Source: Acidobacterium sp. S8 (GTDB lineage Bacteria > Acidobacteriota > Terriglobia > Terriglobales > Acidobacteriaceae). Taken from it: a stretch of 64,000 bases of DNA. The stretch covers positions 1 through 64,000 of the forward strand of contig NZ_LMUM01000015.1 in the NCBI RefSeq assembly GCF_009765985.1, in the 5' to 3' direction. Of this stretch, positions 28,556-35,857 are shown piece after piece. The notes under the pieces are model-generated. The model saw only the letters and a list, made by a program, of their open reading frames with translations, was not told where the DNA came from and did not search any database. The stretch's first letter is position 1; each line of letters begins with the position of its first letter. A program made the translations under genes and the position numbers.

Positions 28556-28951
28556 CTAGGCTGCACTTTCGGTCCCAAAGCCCGAAGGCTCAGCTGCAAT
28601 CGCGGGTGAAAATGTGCCGGCCGTAAGACGGCCAAAGCTGGTTACTGCTTCAGCCGGTGTATGAAAAACTTCAAAGAGCCGACTTACACCAGAAGTTGTC
28701 AGCATGGCTGCGACTTTAGAAGGTACCGCCGCGAGCTTGATGTCGCCATTGCGCTTAATCGCTTCTTCCAGACAGCAGATAAGCAGGTAGATGACCGTAT
28801 TGTCCATTTGGCGCATATGGCTGCAATCCAGAACAAGACGAGGACGCTCTACTTTCATAGCAGTCTTTATTCCATCTAAAAATGCGCGTGTTTGCTTCAA
28901 ACTCAGATCTTGTGGAAATTGTTTCAGCATTACCGCAGATATTTTTCTCAT
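28556..28951 (-). CDS. STAS-domain protein (anti-sigma-factor-antagonist-like)
   Basis: 131 aa. The central part fits a STAS fold: PRLVLDCSHMRQMDNTVIYLLICCLEEAIKRNGDIKLAAVPSK across about residues 36-80. The regulatory site that is D-S-S/T-G in SpoIIAA reads M-D-N-T, with Thr available for phosphorylation. No partner kinase or sigma factor is adjacent. It lies between the flippase-fusion gene and a secreted protein, so it may regulate the glycan machinery rather than a sigma factor (inference). AGGGGTAGGAA precedes the ATG. Confidence 0.78.
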   Translation of the reverse strand: MRKISAVMLKQFPQDLSLKQTRAFLDGIKTAMKVERPRLVLDCSHMRQMDNTVIYLLICCLEEAIKRNGDIKLAAVPSKVAAMLTTSGVSRLFEVFHTPAEAVTSFGRLTAGTFSPAIAAEPSGFGTESAA

Positions 28952-29022
28952 TTCCTACCCCTTGATTCTGGTCTTTTGCTTCTCTTGTTTTAACTGCGAA
29001 TGGTTTTTATTCATCTTTCTCG

Positions 29023-30993
29023 TTATCCGAAACTTTGCAATACGCGTGCAAGCTCCTTGCCCGGATTGCGGACTATATGTCGTAAGAGGTTTTTTCCATA
29101 CCGAAAGAGGGTCGCCGGGTTCGTTTTGTACCAGCAGCACTCGGTCATGCGCGGCGACATCCCGCACAGAAAACGGAGACTCTCCATCTGGTCGGGGGTC
29201 GCAAGCACGGCGGACACAAAGCGATGGTTTCCATCAAGAATCGTCAAAGGCTCATTTTCATTGAGTCCGATGAGGATGACCGCGCCCATATCGTTGCTTC
29301 GTTGGGTGAGGCTCTTGCTGATGCTTGCAATCTTGTCCAGGAATGGACCCTGCGATTCCTTTTGCATGGTCTGCAGCCGTTCGGCCACCTCGAGAATCGA
29401 GAAATTGCCTCTGGCTATCTTTCTCCACTGAGCTCTCGGAAAAACTTTGATTTGATGCAGACATGACTTTCGCACTTCTACTTCATACCACTCTGTTTCC
29501 TGTGGTATTTCATTCCACAGAGAGCGGTGGCGAAGGAAGAAAAGAGCGCGCCGTTTGGCATTCTCGCGGGCATCGTCCAGGTTTGGATTGATTACGATTT
29601 CGCGTAGAGTTTCTCTATAGTCGGCAAAGACCGGACTATGAAAATCCGTTCGGAGAAACTCTGAAATCACCTCATCTTCTGAGACGTGGCGCATTACTCT
29701 TACGGACTGGTAATTTTCGCGCGGCAAGTTATTTTTTGACCTCACAATTAAATCGATCAGGAACGGTATAGCAACAAGAACGAACAGAACGCTCATCAGT
29801 ATGAGCTGCACAAGAATGACCTGCTGCAGCGAGGAGTGGTACCGGCAAAGACCCAGAATAAGAACACCACTGAACGCCAGCTGTACCCAGCTTGTGTTTG
29901 CAATCTTGTATGACATTTCGTAGGTGATGATCACGACGCTGAGCGAATAGATCACAGTCGTGATGGCATATAAAGCCAACAGGTAGGGGAAGCCGAACTT
30001 CCCATCGAGCTCAAAGCCAGAACCAAAAAACACGGTCCAGACGACGGCCGGCGTGACACGCAGCGCCAAAGCCAATACGGAGCCAATGCCGAGAACTAGC
30101 AGCAGCGACGTGCTGATAACTTTAGTATTCTTTCGCTCTTCGTCGCTCGTACCTGCCACAATCGGAAACATCGTGTTTACGACCGCGGAGGAAAAAGCAA
30201 AGATCACCCGGCCCACCATGGCAATGGCCGCATACAGGCCTGCCTCTCGGGACTCAAAGAAATGTTTTACCAGAACGATGTCGCAGTTGTTGATCAGCAC
30301 CTGTCCCGCGAAAAATACTATGCCTTGCAGAACTTCGCGAACTGCCCGCATAAAGTGAACAGGATTTGGAGCGGGAGCAGCAAGCTTCGACGCTGCGGCA
30401 AAGTAGGCAACGGCCACGGCGGCGGCGTTGGCCGCGATGACTCCTCGCACGCCAAAGCCTAAAAGGATAAGAGTAAGAGAGCCGCCAAACCGGACGACCC
30501 CTTCTAGTACGAGATTGGTGGCAAGGCGACGAAAACCGTAAGCGCCCTGAATGTAACCCCTACGGCTGCCTAAAGGAACATAGAAGGCAGCTCCGATGGC
30601 GAGGAGCGCGACGAGATCTGATCCCGGGAGATGCAGGTAACCTGCAATCCCTTTTTGAAAAACGAACAAGAGCAGAGCAACGACAATGCCACAGCCCCAA
30701 GCGGCTCTATGAAGATCTCGATAGGCGGCACTCTTGCCTTTCTGCGTTTCCTGCTGGGCCACCACCTTCGCGGTGACAATCTGAAATGAGAGCGTGATCG
30801 CGGAAATCAGAGTGAGCAGGGTATAAACGACGGTGGCATGCCCGAAACCAGTCGGTCCCAGGAACCTTGCTACCGCCATGTTATAAGCGAGATTGATTGC
30901 AGTGGTTAACCCCGAACCAGAAAGCAATACGATAGTTCCTGACAAAATACGGGCTTGCAGTGTTTTTGCTTTCTGGATCTGGCCATTTACCAA
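29023..30993 (-). CDS. Flippase fused to a C-terminal ParB/sulfiredoxin-like domain
   Basis: 656 aa with a TTG start (GGAG about 10 nt before). Residues about 15-430 are a MOP-type polysaccharide flippase (V-A-R-F-L-G-P-T-G-F-G-H-A-T-V-V-Y, about 12-14 TM segments). Residues about 440-656 are soluble and of another origin. They carry W-Y-E-V-E-V-R-K-S-C-L-H-Q-I-K-V-F-P-R-A-Q-W, then LTILDGNHRFVSAVLA (about 594-609), which resembles the L-D-G-x-H-R core of ParB/Srx-fold proteins, then FLCGMSPRMTECCWYKTNPATL. I know similar C-terminal segments as stand-alone proteins from memory only. The fusion would place this domain at the cytoplasmic face of the transporter. First gene of the minus-strand operon. 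Confidence 0.8.
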   Translation of the reverse strand: MVNGQIQKAKTLQARILSGTIVLLSGSGLTTAINLAYNMAVARFLGPTGFGHATVVYTLLTLISAITLSFQIVTAKVVAQQETQKGKSAAYRDLHRAAWGCGIVVALLLFVFQKGIAGYLHLPGSDLVALLAIGAAFYVPLGSRRGYIQGAYGFRRLATNLVLEGVVRFGGSLTLILLGFGVRGVIAANAAAVAVAYFAAASKLAAPAPNPVHFMRAVREVLQGIVFFAGQVLINNCDIVLVKHFFESREAGLYAAIAMVGRVIFAFSSAVVNTMFPIVAGTSDEERKNTKVISTSLLLVLGIGSVLALALRVTPAVVWTVFFGSGFELDGKFGFPYLLALYAITTVIYSLSVVIITYEMSYKIANTSWVQLAFSGVLILGLCRYHSSLQQVILVQLILMSVLFVLVAIPFLIDLIVRSKNNLPRENYQSVRVMRHVSEDEVISEFLRTDFHSPVFADYRETLREIVINPNLDDARENAKRRALFFLRHRSLWNEIPQETEWYEVEVRKSCLHQIKVFPRAQWRKIARGNFSILEVAERLQTMQKESQGPFLDKIASISKSLTQRSNDMGAVILIGLNENEPLTILDGNHRFVSAVLATPDQMESLRFLCGMSPRMTECCWYKTNPATLFRYGKNLLRHIVRNPGKELARVLQSFG

Positions 30994-31205
30994 GGGTCGA
31001 GGACTCCAATTTCAAAAGGCGGGGGAAGTTTTAATAAGATCAGCGCATTTTGCTGTTTATATCTTTCTTAAACAGCGAGATGGCGACACTTGTTACGATG
31101 CAAATTGGCCCAATAATGCTGCTTGAATTGATGAAATGGAAGCTTTATGCGTCGGATGCAACAACCATAAACCCGATTAGAACTTCTAAAAACTAATAAA
31201 CTTTT

Positions 31206-32174
31206 ATGTTCGATCGCTTAAGCGCTGCATTACTTTGCTTTTTCCTGCTGCCCCATGGATGCTCAAATCCTGGATCGCGCCAGAACCTCAGGCTGAAGTA
31301 CCGTGCTACAGGCACGTCTCCCGAAATACTGGCACTCTATGAACCCTGGTTTGGACATCCCAAGCATATCTCTGTTGGCTATTCATCGCATGACCCCAAG
31401 GTGATCGAAAAGCAAATCCACAAGGCCAAGGACATGGGAATCTCGGCCTTCATTGTGGATTGGTATGGTGATCGCGAGCCCTTCATTGATGAAAGTTACA
31501 AGTTGATGCAAACTATTGCCGCCAAAAAGAAGCTCCAGGTTGCAATGTTGTATGACGAAACCGACGAAGAAGAAGGCGCTACGGATGAGGCTATCGCAGA
31601 TTTCAGAACCTTTCGCGATACTTATCTGGCCCAAAATGCGCCTGGACGCGAAGCATATCTCACTTATCAAGGCCGTCCAGTGATCTTTATTTTCCCGAAG
31701 GGGAATCATACGGACTGGAACAAAGTGCGCTCTGAAGTCAATAAGTGGAATCCTGCACCCATTCTGATTACAGAAAACTTACCCGACAAGTACATGAATG
31801 CCTTCGATGGATTTTATGCCTGGGTACAGCCTGGAAGTAAGGGCTGGTCTGCAGACGGGAGTAATTGGGGGGAGGACTACCTGAATAACTTCTACGATGT
31901 CATGCGGTCAAAGCACCCAGACAAGATTGTAGTCGGGGGAGCCTGGTCAAGCTTCGATGACAGCAAAGCATCATGGGGGTTAAATCGTCATATATCTGCG
32001 CGCTGCGGACAAACCTTTACTGATACCTTTAACTATTGGAAGAAGTATTTCTCTGCAGATGACCCAATTCCATTCATTCTTGTAGAGACTTGGAATGACT
32101 ACGAAGAAGGGACTGCAGTTGAACCGGGAATTCCAACCTGCAAAGATCAGCCGCAAGCTATCCCTGCACACTAA
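31206..32174 (+). CDS. GH99/GH71-like glycoside hydrolase, secreted
   Basis: 322 aa. The N-terminus has a hydrophobic signal ending in L-P-H-G-C, possibly a lipobox. The body matches GH99-like (endo-alpha-mannosidase/mannanase) and GH71 proteins: ILALYEPWFGHPKHISVGY, G-I-S-A-F-I-V-D-W-Y-G (about residues 79-89), VAMLYDE-T-D, and the C-terminal ILVETWNDYEEGTAVEPG (about 294-311), where the W-N-D-Y-E-E-G-T signature carries acidic candidates for catalysis. Predicted TIM barrel acting outside the cytoplasm on alpha-mannan-like glycans. The exact linkage is unknown. It is transcribed divergently from the flippase-fusion operon. Confidence 0.75.
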   Translation: MFDRLSAALLCFFLLPHGCSNPGSRQNLRLKYRATGTSPEILALYEPWFGHPKHISVGYSSHDPKVIEKQIHKAKDMGISAFIVDWYGDREPFIDESYKLMQTIAAKKKLQVAMLYDETDEEEGATDEAIADFRTFRDTYLAQNAPGREAYLTYQGRPVIFIFPKGNHTDWNKVRSEVNKWNPAPILITENLPDKYMNAFDGFYAWVQPGSKGWSADGSNWGEDYLNNFYDVMRSKHPDKIVVGGAWSSFDDSKASWGLNRHISARCGQTFTDTFNYWKKYFSADDPIPFILVETWNDYEEGTAVEPGIPTCKDQPQAIPAH

Positions 32175-32227
32175 CCAAAACTAGAACTTTCACCGCGGCC
32201 ATAACTTTCGGCGCTTATGGTTCTATG

Positions 32228-32251
32228 CCGGCAATCGTATTCGATTGCCGG
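32228..32251. terminator. Bidirectional terminator hairpin
   Basis: A perfect 10-bp stem (CCGGCAATCG / CGATTGCCGG) with a TATT loop lies between the convergent hydrolase (ends 32174) and GT2 (ends 32260) genes, followed by TTT on the plus strand. Confidence 0.75.
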
Positions 32252-32259
32252 TTTCGCCG

Positions 32260-33240
32260 TTATGCTACCCGTGCAATCTTGTCTGAAAACTCTTCCTCGA
32301 AGCTAAGTTCACCCTCAACTGCCAACGCATCAGAGGTATAGATTTTGTTGATGATCGAGAGGGGCCGACGCCGTACTTCGTCATGAACGCGTCCGAGGTA
32401 CTCGCCCAGTACTCCTAAGCACAGGAACATGAAGCTTCCGAGCAGAAAGATTGCAGAAGTCACGCCAAAGCCGACAGCATCGATCTGGTTCTTCGAGAAA
32501 ATCGCCAGAAGACCAAGCACGAAAACCGTCAGGCAAGAGATGGCAGACATCAGGAAGCAGAGCCGAAGCGGTTTATAGCTGAAGCTCGTAATAGCGTCCA
32601 TTGCATACTTGATCCGGCTGATGAACGAAAGCTTGCCCTCGCCAGCAGCGCGATCGTGCCGGTCGTAGTAGACCACTCCAGTTTTATATCCAACCCACGC
32701 CCGGATGCCGGGCAGATACCGGTTGATTTCGCCCATGGAATTCATCGAATCAACCGCTTGACGATCCATGAGGCCGAAAATGCCCGCATTCAGTGGAATT
32801 GGGTAATCGGAGAGGGCTCCAAGAACGCGGTAAAACATCGGGAAGAGCAGGGCAAGAACCTTGCGAGATTCCTGACGGCTCCGGCGCACCGCGGTCACAA
32901 CCTGAGCTCCGTCTTTCCACGCCTGTATCAATTGAGGTACGACTTCCGGTGGATCCTGAAAATCACCGTCCATGAGAACGACTGCGTCGCCGCTTGCTAC
33001 CTTAAGCCCCGCGGAGATTGCTCCCATATGACCCCAGTTGCGCGAAAGATCTGCGACCACCACATGCGGATCGTTGGCCTGAAGTTCCTGCAAGAGAGAA
33101 AGTGAGGAATCGCGGGAGCCATCATTGACATAAACAACCTCCCACTCTTCGTGAGTTGTGTCTAGTGCATTTGCAATCGCCTGGTGAAACGGGAAAATAT
33201 TTTCTTCTTCGTTGAAGATAGGAACAACTACAGAAATCAT
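32260..33240 (-). CDS. Membrane glycosyltransferase family 2 (DPM1/GtrB/ArnC-like)
   Basis: 326 aa from the ATG at 33240, chosen because AAGGAG lies 8 nt upstream and M-I-S-V-V-V-P-I-F-N-E-E-E-N is the GT2 opening (the frame is open to 33324). Motifs: VVYVNDGSRDSSL, VVLMDGDFQDPPEV (DxD region, about residues 94-107), and the R-x-x-R-Q-E-S-R segment. Two C-terminal TM helices follow (about 230-250 and 262-285), ending in G-E-Y-L-G-R-V-H-D-E-V-R-R-R-P, typical of polyisoprenyl-phosphate hexose synthases. The product is likely an undecaprenyl-phosphate sugar used on the periplasmic side. Confidence 0.9.
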   Translation of the reverse strand: MISVVVPIFNEEENIFPFHQAIANALDTTHEEWEVVYVNDGSRDSSLSLLQELQANDPHVVVADLSRNWGHMGAISAGLKVASGDAVVLMDGDFQDPPEVVPQLIQAWKDGAQVVTAVRRSRQESRKVLALLFPMFYRVLGALSDYPIPLNAGIFGLMDRQAVDSMNSMGEINRYLPGIRAWVGYKTGVVYYDRHDRAAGEGKLSFISRIKYAMDAITSFSYKPLRLCFLMSAISCLTVFVLGLLAIFSKNQIDAVGFGVTSAIFLLGSFMFLCLGVLGEYLGRVHDEVRRRPLSIINKIYTSDALAVEGELSFEEEFSDKIARVA

Positions 33241-33363
33241 TTTTTGTACTCCTTGGGTCTGTTCAGTAATCAACAACGCTTGCTTTGTACTTATTTTTCT
33301 TGCCGGCTGTGCTTGGGGAATCACAGCCTTGTACGTTCTCTTACTAAAATTGGATTTCGAACG

Positions 33364-33861
33364 TTACTGAGAATCCGCCTGAAAAAGACGAACTCTCCAC
33401 CTTGCCTCAGCGGGAGTGAGAACGACAACGTACCGAGCATGCACCCGCTGCGTGGTTAAAACTTTGTCGTGATCGAGAACCTGGGTATCGTAATCCACGT
33501 TATCGATCAGCTGAATGGATAGACCCTCGGGAGAGTAAAAGACTATCTGAATGTCGTGCGCGCGATCCTGGTATCTGGTACGAATTCCCAGGCTCGCCTG
33601 CTGTTGAATTGTGGCTGCAAGCTTGTCGTGCGCGGTTCCCACGAAGTCGGGATCAAGCAAAGCAGCATTGTTTTGATCGAGCGCTGTATGCAAACTCTGC
33701 CATGACTGGAGGTAGTCACGAATGACGGCACTTTGAGTTTGCCCTTGAAGCTGCCTCGGCCCTTGAAAATTAGTGGGTTGCACATGTACTGAAACTTGAT
33801 CATCGCCAAAGGCGAAGGAAGCTGTCAATACTATTGTTGCGGCGAGAATATGTTTGATCAT
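33364..33861 (-). CDS. Secreted NTF2-like protein of unknown function
   Basis: 165 aa from the ATG at 33861 (GGGGAGG 6 nt upstream, lying inside the end of the preceding gene; an ATG at 33876 is less likely). The signal peptide is I-L-A-A-T-I-V-L-T-A-S-F-A-F-G. The mature protein has the helix-then-beta order of a SnoaL/NTF2-like fold (Y-L-Q-S-W-Q-S-L-H-T-A-L-D-Q-N-N-A-A-L-L..., ARYVVVLTPAEARWRVRLF). No catalytic residues can be assigned. Last gene of the four-gene coupled operon. Confidence 0.68.
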   Translation of the reverse strand: MIKHILAATIVLTASFAFGDDQVSVHVQPTNFQGPRQLQGQTQSAVIRDYLQSWQSLHTALDQNNAALLDPDFVGTAHDKLAATIQQQASLGIRTRYQDRAHDIQIVFYSPEGLSIQLIDNVDYDTQVLDHDKVLTTQRVHARYVVVLTPAEARWRVRLFQADSQ

Positions 33862-33863
33862 AA

Positions 33864-34733
33864 CTATCCTCCCCACCGAATCTCATTGCCCATCACAATT
33901 CCGCTGGCGGCTGAGATCTTCGCACCGCGGCGAGCAGGTAATTCCACTTGAGCGATTCCACGCTTGAGTGGAACGTCCACCGTCGACTGATTACCGTTAT
34001 ACGTCTCTGTGAAGGTTACGATTGTTCCGTCAGGTATCGCATTTCCGCCGCAGTCCCGTACCGGATCAGTCTGCAAAGCAATATTTTGTCCCGCCGGGCG
34101 TGCTGTAATTCTGAGCGAGCACGGGTCGCCGGGAACCTGCTGAATGATGCGCTCGCTGGAAACACCGCCGGCATTCGCCACAAACTTCGCTGCGCCTTCC
34201 TTAGCGCCGGAATTCATCTCTGTCCATGCGGCTCCGTCGCGTGTCGTTACTGTGCGGGCTTGCACAGGACTGGAGAGATTTGAAAGGGCAAACGATATCG
34301 GCAAGGGCTTTGTCACCAGGTTCTGATATGCATCGAAAACATAAACTGCCCCCGTTATTCCATTCTGCAAACTGACTGGAAGACGGGAAGGTTTTGCAAG
34401 GAAGCTTAAAGTTGCTGGCTTGCTCGACGATAAGACATCAAATGCACCATTTTCGGTTGCCTCTCCTGCCGCAAGAATTACCAGGTAGTGACCAGAGTTA
34501 TAGAGAGTGCCTGCGGGAAAGGTTACTGTTTCTCCTAATTGCACGTCACGACGTAACGCCTGAGCAGGACTAACGATATACAGAACGCCTTTACCAGTGC
34601 CGGTGGTTTGAATGGAGAAGGCGCTGCCAGCCTCGACACTCGTCGGCACCTTGATACCGGAGCCTTGAGCGCGAGCAGCTGGCATCAAGAGCGCAGCGAA
34701 CCCTCCGAGGAGAAATGCGAGTCGCAACCTCAT
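33864..34733 (-). CDS. Secreted Ig-like/beta-sandwich protein of unknown function
   Basis: 289 aa with a signal peptide ending L-M-P-A-A-R-A-Q. The mature part is all-beta, with three likely Ig-like modules: I-K-V-P-T-S-V-E-A-G-S-A-F-S-I-Q at the start, Q-N-G-I-T-G-A-V-Y-V-F-D-A-Y-Q-N-L-V in the middle, and a last module (NAIPDGTIVTFTETYNG and Q-V-E-L-P-A-R-R-G) resembling Big_1/invasin-type folds. I see no enzyme motif. Its ATG overlaps the TGA of the upstream gene (ATGA), and its own end contains the ribosome site of the next gene. Confidence 0.68.
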   Translation of the reverse strand: MRLRLAFLLGGFAALLMPAARAQGSGIKVPTSVEAGSAFSIQTTGTGKGVLYIVSPAQALRRDVQLGETVTFPAGTLYNSGHYLVILAAGEATENGAFDVLSSSKPATLSFLAKPSRLPVSLQNGITGAVYVFDAYQNLVTKPLPISFALSNLSSPVQARTVTTRDGAAWTEMNSGAKEGAAKFVANAGGVSSERIIQQVPGDPCSLRITARPAGQNIALQTDPVRDCGGNAIPDGTIVTFTETYNGNQSTVDVPLKRGIAQVELPARRGAKISAASGIVMGNEIRWGG

Positions 34734-35857
34734 TGCATACTCCCTGCGCTGTAGGTAGTGGTGAAAGCCCGTTCGCTGCTCACTTTTCTTGCGAGGTCTT
34801 CTGGTACCGTGATGCGGAAGGGAACCGGAGTTTGTGGCTGGAGTGCGCGGTCGATATATTGATCCGCAACCCAGACGAGCTGCCCTGACTTGTCGTAGAA
34901 GGTACCCAGGACATGGGCAATGTTCACTACCTGTCCACTCTGGTTCACCAACTGGCCTGTAAGCGACGCGCCCGGCGCCGGGTTGAACTGCTGGTCCTGG
35001 ATTGCAATCACCGGATCTGCCGAAGCGGAAACCAGAGACGCTGAAGGATCCATACGCACGCTGCTTACATCCGACAGCGACACGTTGTGAAAGGTGATGA
35101 GGAAGGGCGTGACCTGCTTTGGAAGAAGGAGATGGGCGATCTTGTCGAAACTGCCTTCGCTCGCGATGACAGAGCCGTTCTTAGCCAGGAGTGTCGCCTT
35201 CACCGAGACGTGAGCAGGCACGATATCTTCGTTGAGAAGCTCGCCCATGATCACTACGCCATCGGCGCGCTCGACGGGGTGCATATCGACGATGCGTACA
35301 TGAGGTGCCTCAACATCCTGGGCGCCCCAATCATCGCCGGCGCCGCGGTAGATTACATCCCAACGCAGGTAGTTGACTGGGATGACCTGCGGGGGAACGC
35401 GTGTTTCCTTTACAATCGGCCACTGAACTTGCCAGCGGTCGCCGTTCTTAACAACGTGCAGGTCGCGGGTCTCGGGAAAAGTACCCACTACCGTTGACCA
35501 GTGCAGCCGGAGTTGCACTTCAGCTTCGTTCGCGCTGGAATGCAGCGGGCGCAGATCGAAGTTCTCCAGTGTTGCATAGGTGCGAAGGCTGAGACGGTTT
35601 CCAGTCAGGTCTTGTTGAAATTCGGGCTGCGTAAACTCAGCCTTATTCGCAAGGCTGGAATATGCTTTTCCCCAGTCCCGGCGGCCAATATCCTGTGCAA
35701 GGTTGGTTACTGCCGCTTCGGGTGTTGACGAAGATTGAAGCAGATTTCCACCACCCGCCAGCGCCAATGCGGCTGCATTCGGCCAAAGGGTTCCGATTAC
35801 GATCAGCGCGACAGTCGCACCGGCGATCAATATCGCTAGAAGTTTTCCTTTATTCAC
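34730..35857 (-). CDS. Envelope protein with N-terminal anchor and beta-sandwich (FxLYD-like) region
   Basis: 375 aa from the GTG at 35857, supported by GGGAGG 8 nt upstream and by the GTGA overlap with the upstream stop. A single TM helix near the N-terminus (LLAILIAGATVALIVIGTLW) is followed by a globular NTF2-like part (TPEAAVTNLAQDIGRRDWGK, A-Y-S-S-L). Two FxLYD-like beta domains follow (V-V-I-M-G-E-L-L-N-E-D and GQLVNQSGQVVNIAHVLGTF, Y-D-K-S-G-Q), a pattern known from bacterial envelope proteins of unknown role. Function is not recognisable. The tight overlaps suggest it works with the membrane protein encoded before it. Confidence 0.7.
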   Translation of the reverse strand: MNKGKLLAILIAGATVALIVIGTLWPNAAALALAGGGNLLQSSSTPEAAVTNLAQDIGRRDWGKAYSSLANKAEFTQPEFQQDLTGNRLSLRTYATLENFDLRPLHSSANEAEVQLRLHWSTVVGTFPETRDLHVVKNGDRWQVQWPIVKETRVPPQVIPVNYLRWDVIYRGAGDDWGAQDVEAPHVRIVDMHPVERADGVVIMGELLNEDIVPAHVSVKATLLAKNGSVIASEGSFDKIAHLLLPKQVTPFLITFHNVSLSDVSSVRMDPSASLVSASADPVIAIQDQQFNPAPGASLTGQLVNQSGQVVNIAHVLGTFYDKSGQLVWVADQYIDRALQPQTPVPFRITVPEDLARKVSSERAFTTTYSAGSMQ

